A stretch of 64,000 nt of DNA, taken from Streptomyces griseoviridis. GTDB lineage: Bacteria; Actinomycetota; Actinomycetes; Streptomycetales; Streptomycetaceae. A program made the translations under genes and the position numbers. Location: the NCBI GenBank assembly GCA_014649155.1, contig BMSM01000018.1, positions 62,001-126,000 on the forward strand. Reading direction: 5' to 3'. Of this stretch, positions 62,340 through 64,000 are shown one piece after another. The notes beneath the pieces are model-generated. The model saw only the letters and a list, made by a program, of their open reading frames with translations. It was not told the DNA's origin and did not search any database. How positions within the stretch are numbered: the first letter of the stretch is position 1; each line of letters begins with the position of its first letter.

Positions 62340-63193
62340 ACCCACTTCGTACGTGACGTGCGCCCTATGCGGGGGCTCACACGGGCCACCCCCTCATCTC
62401 ACTGCGAGTTGCTGAAGCAATGCGATACGTGAGTGACTGCCGGGGTCGGTGGGGACGGTGTCATGGCAGGGGCCGCAGGGGGGACTGAGCCTGCCGGAAC
62501 TGGCGCCACCGGCAGCACCCGCCCACCACCTCCTCGCCTCCGCTCCGGGGCAGCCCGCCCCGCCACCGTCCCCGGCACCAGCAGAGACGGGGCCGGGGAC
62601 GGACAGCCCGAGCAGCCCGTCCACCCCTGCGCACCTCCCGCACCCCGCTCCGGCGCGACGACCGGGCCCTCCCACTCCGCCCACGCCCACTCCGCCCACG
62701 CCTGTACGGCCTCCCCCTGGGGAGGACCTCCCCCCGGTACGGCCCTGCCCCCGCCGACTCCACCGCCCATATGACCGCCTTCACCGGGAGCCCGTCCGGC
62801 CGCCCTCACCGGCCCGTCCGGCCACCCTTACCGGGATGGCCTCCAGCCGGTCACGTCCACCGAAAGCCCATCCGACCACGTCCGGCCCCGGCACCCGCGC
62901 ACCCGGTGGCCCCCCAGCACCAGCCGCTCCCCGGGCAGCCCCGCCTCCCTACCCCTTCACCCCTTCTCTCGCACGCGCGCGTGCGAGAGAAGCCCGCTCG
63001 GACGGCTGCGTCTCCGCCGTGGCGACCAGTCGCCCTCGCCCCCCCCACCCGCACGCGCGCGTGGTACCCAACCGTCCGGCCCCCGCCCCCGCGATCCCAC
63101 CGTCCCGGGACCTCCGACCTAGGACCATCGACCCGGCCGGTCGCCCGTCACCGGGCCGATCCGGGTGTCACACCCCGCCGGTACCGTGAGGTC
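62340..63193. other. 850-base gene-poor, low-complexity region with palindromes
   Basis: This stretch is C/Pro-rich (CCCGCCCAC, CCGCCCACGC runs) and open in several frames, but the predicted peptides are Pro/Ala/Arg strings with no domain. It contains a 30-bp perfect palindrome (62963-62992) and a second copy of its core CACGCGCGCGTG (63052-63063). It should hold the promoter of the histidine kinase gene. I see no gene. Confidence 0.6.
62963..62992. repeat. 30-bp perfect palindrome
   Basis: CTTCTCTCGCACGCG is followed without spacer by its exact complement. The 12-bp centre CACGCGCGCGTG recurs at 63052-63063, 80 bases away. As RNA it would be a long hairpin; as DNA a strong dimer site or cruciform. 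Confidence 0.9.
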
Positions 63194-64000
63194 ATGAGTC
63201 ACGGCCCCCGGTCCGGCCTCGCCGCGGTCAGTGCCGCGCTGCTGGCCATGAGCAGGCACCTGGAGGTGCGCGACGTCCTGAAGACGATCGTCGCCTCCGC
63301 CCGCGAGCTGCTCGACGCGCGGTACGCGGCCCTCGGAGTCCCCGACGACCACGGCGGCTTCGCCCAGTTCGTGGTGGACGGCATCAGCGACGAGCAGTGG
63401 AAGGCCATCGGCCCCCTGCCCCGCCAGCACGGCATCCTCGCCGCGATGCTGCGCGACGCCCGCCCCGAGCGCCTCGCCGACCTCCGCCAGGACCCCCGCT
63501 TCGAAGGCTGGCCGTCCGCCCATCCCGAGCTGGCCGACTTCCTCGGCCTGCCGATCCGCGACGGTGACGAGGTCCTCGGCGCCCTCTTCCTCGCCAACAA
63601 GCTGCACCCCGACGAGGGAGACCCCCCGAGCCCCGGGCGCGAGGGCACCTGCGGCTTCACCCAGGACGACGAGGAACTCCTCGGCATCCTCGCCCAGCAC
63701 GCCGCCATCGCCCTCACCAACGCCCGCCTCTACGAGCGCAGCCGCGAGCTGACCATCACCGAGGAGCGCACCCGCCTCGCCCACGAGCTGCACGACGCGG
63801 TCAGCCAGAAGCTGTTCTCCCTCCGTCTCACCGCCCAGGCCGCCGCCCGCCTGGTGGACCGCGACCCCGCCCGCGCCAAGGAGGAGCTGCGGCAGGTGAC
63901 CGCCCTGGCCGCCGAGGCCGCGGACGAGCTGCGCGCCGCCGTCGTGGAGCTGCGCCCCGCCGCCCTGGACGAGGACGGCCTGGTCGCCACCCTGCGCACC
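63194..64000 (+). CDS. GAF-domain sensor histidine kinase (partial)
   Basis: The first 269 residues are in the window; the gene runs off the end. Residues about 20-180 are a GAF domain (ARELLDARYAALGVPDDHGG, LPIRDGDEVLGALFLANKL). A HisKA_3 dimerisation domain follows: EERTRLAHELHDAVSQKLFS, with His200 the expected phosphorylated residue, and VELRPAALDEDGLVATL. This is the NarL/DesK-type kinase class. ATG 63194; GTGAGG upstream may serve as a weak ribosome site. The partner response regulator is not visible. Confidence 0.9.
   Translation, partial: MSHGPRSGLAAVSAALLAMSRHLEVRDVLKTIVASARELLDARYAALGVPDDHGGFAQFVVDGISDEQWKAIGPLPRQHGILAAMLRDARPERLADLRQDPRFEGWPSAHPELADFLGLPIRDGDEVLGALFLANKLHPDEGDPPSPGREGTCGFTQDDEELLGILAQHAAIALTNARLYERSRELTITEERTRLAHELHDAVSQKLFSLRLTAQAAARLVDRDPARAKEELRQVTALAAEAADELRAAVVELRPAALDEDGLVATLRT

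Noticed and set aside
62100..62340. c-di-AMP (ydaO) riboswitch before the transglycosylase
   Set aside because: Expected from gene function, but the conserved aptamer blocks are not seen.
62449..63189. 246-codon plus-strand ORF before the histidine kinase
   Set aside because: Pro/Ala/Thr low complexity, no ribosome site, third-position bias not consistent, and it contains the 30-bp palindrome.

Overview
The window is high-GC actinobacterial chromosome, almost certainly Streptomyces. Third codon positions are nearly always G or C, GTG starts with GAGGAG-type ribosome sites are common, and genes are tightly packed with ATGA/GTGA stop-start overlaps. From memory the order of recognisable genes matches the SCO1800-SCO1868 part of the S. 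coelicolor chromosome in reverse orientation. It reads as core chromosome rather than a genomic island: I see no integrase, transposase gene, phage genes, tRNA or CRISPR array.

Layout. (1) 1-3800: end of a class V aminotransferase, then the ectoine/hydroxyectoine operon ectABCD on the minus strand. (2) 3797-6674: a second class V aminotransferase, a membrane protein and a metal-dependent amidohydrolase. (3) 6756-22949: a large cobalamin cluster on the minus strand (cbiB, cobQ, cobN, chlID-type chelatase, cobO, cobB, cobI, then cobM, cbiG-cobJ, cbiX, cobC-like), headed by a cobalamin riboswitch near 23050-23185 and interrupted by an oppositely oriented ZIP metal transporter. (4) 23421-24917: PiT phosphate permease with a PHO box and a small membrane protein. 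(5) 25168-31905: aldolase, secreted or anchored hydrolase, hypothetical protein, ABC-F ATPase with a seven-codon leader, small HTH protein, enoyl-CoA hydratase. (6) 32020-35261: an Asp23/AmaP-type envelope stress cluster. (7) 35288-42803: SDR, GH15 glycosidase, SURF1, zinc protein, DEDDh exonuclease-BRCT, CopD-like protein, subtilase. (8) 43194-46333: DUF485/ActP acetate permease pair and moaA. (9) 46539-52279: small proteins, tyrS, and the TldE/TldD peptidase pair. (10) 52580-54057: fabG-fabI (type II fatty acid synthesis). (11) 54199-58917: GntR/FadR regulator, MFS permease with its 38-residue partner, small membrane protein, SixA-type phosphatase, serB. (12) 59729-64000: a decayed FHA-ABC transporter, a lytic transglycosylase with a structured 5' leader, a gene-poor low-complexity stretch, and the start of a GAF histidine kinase.

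How the genes work together. EctA-D convert aspartate semialdehyde-derived diaminobutyrate to ectoine and hydroxyectoine. The cobalamin genes cover cobalt insertion, corrin ring methylation, amidation, adenosylation and aminopropanol attachment, and are probably repressed by adenosylcobalamin through the riboswitch. The PHO box ties the phosphate permease to PhoP. FabG and FabI are adjacent steps of chain elongation.

Most noteworthy non-coding signals: a five-copy 17-bp tandem array feeding the fabI terminator; a ~197-bp inverted-repeat element between moaA and its neighbour; a leaderless MAILLAH leader before the ABC-F gene; an FHA-ABC pseudogene that has lost its ATPase domain; a 30-bp perfect palindrome and a cloverleaf-like leader at the right end. 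I found no clearly new multi-gene system; the novelty candidates are these RNA and repeat elements.
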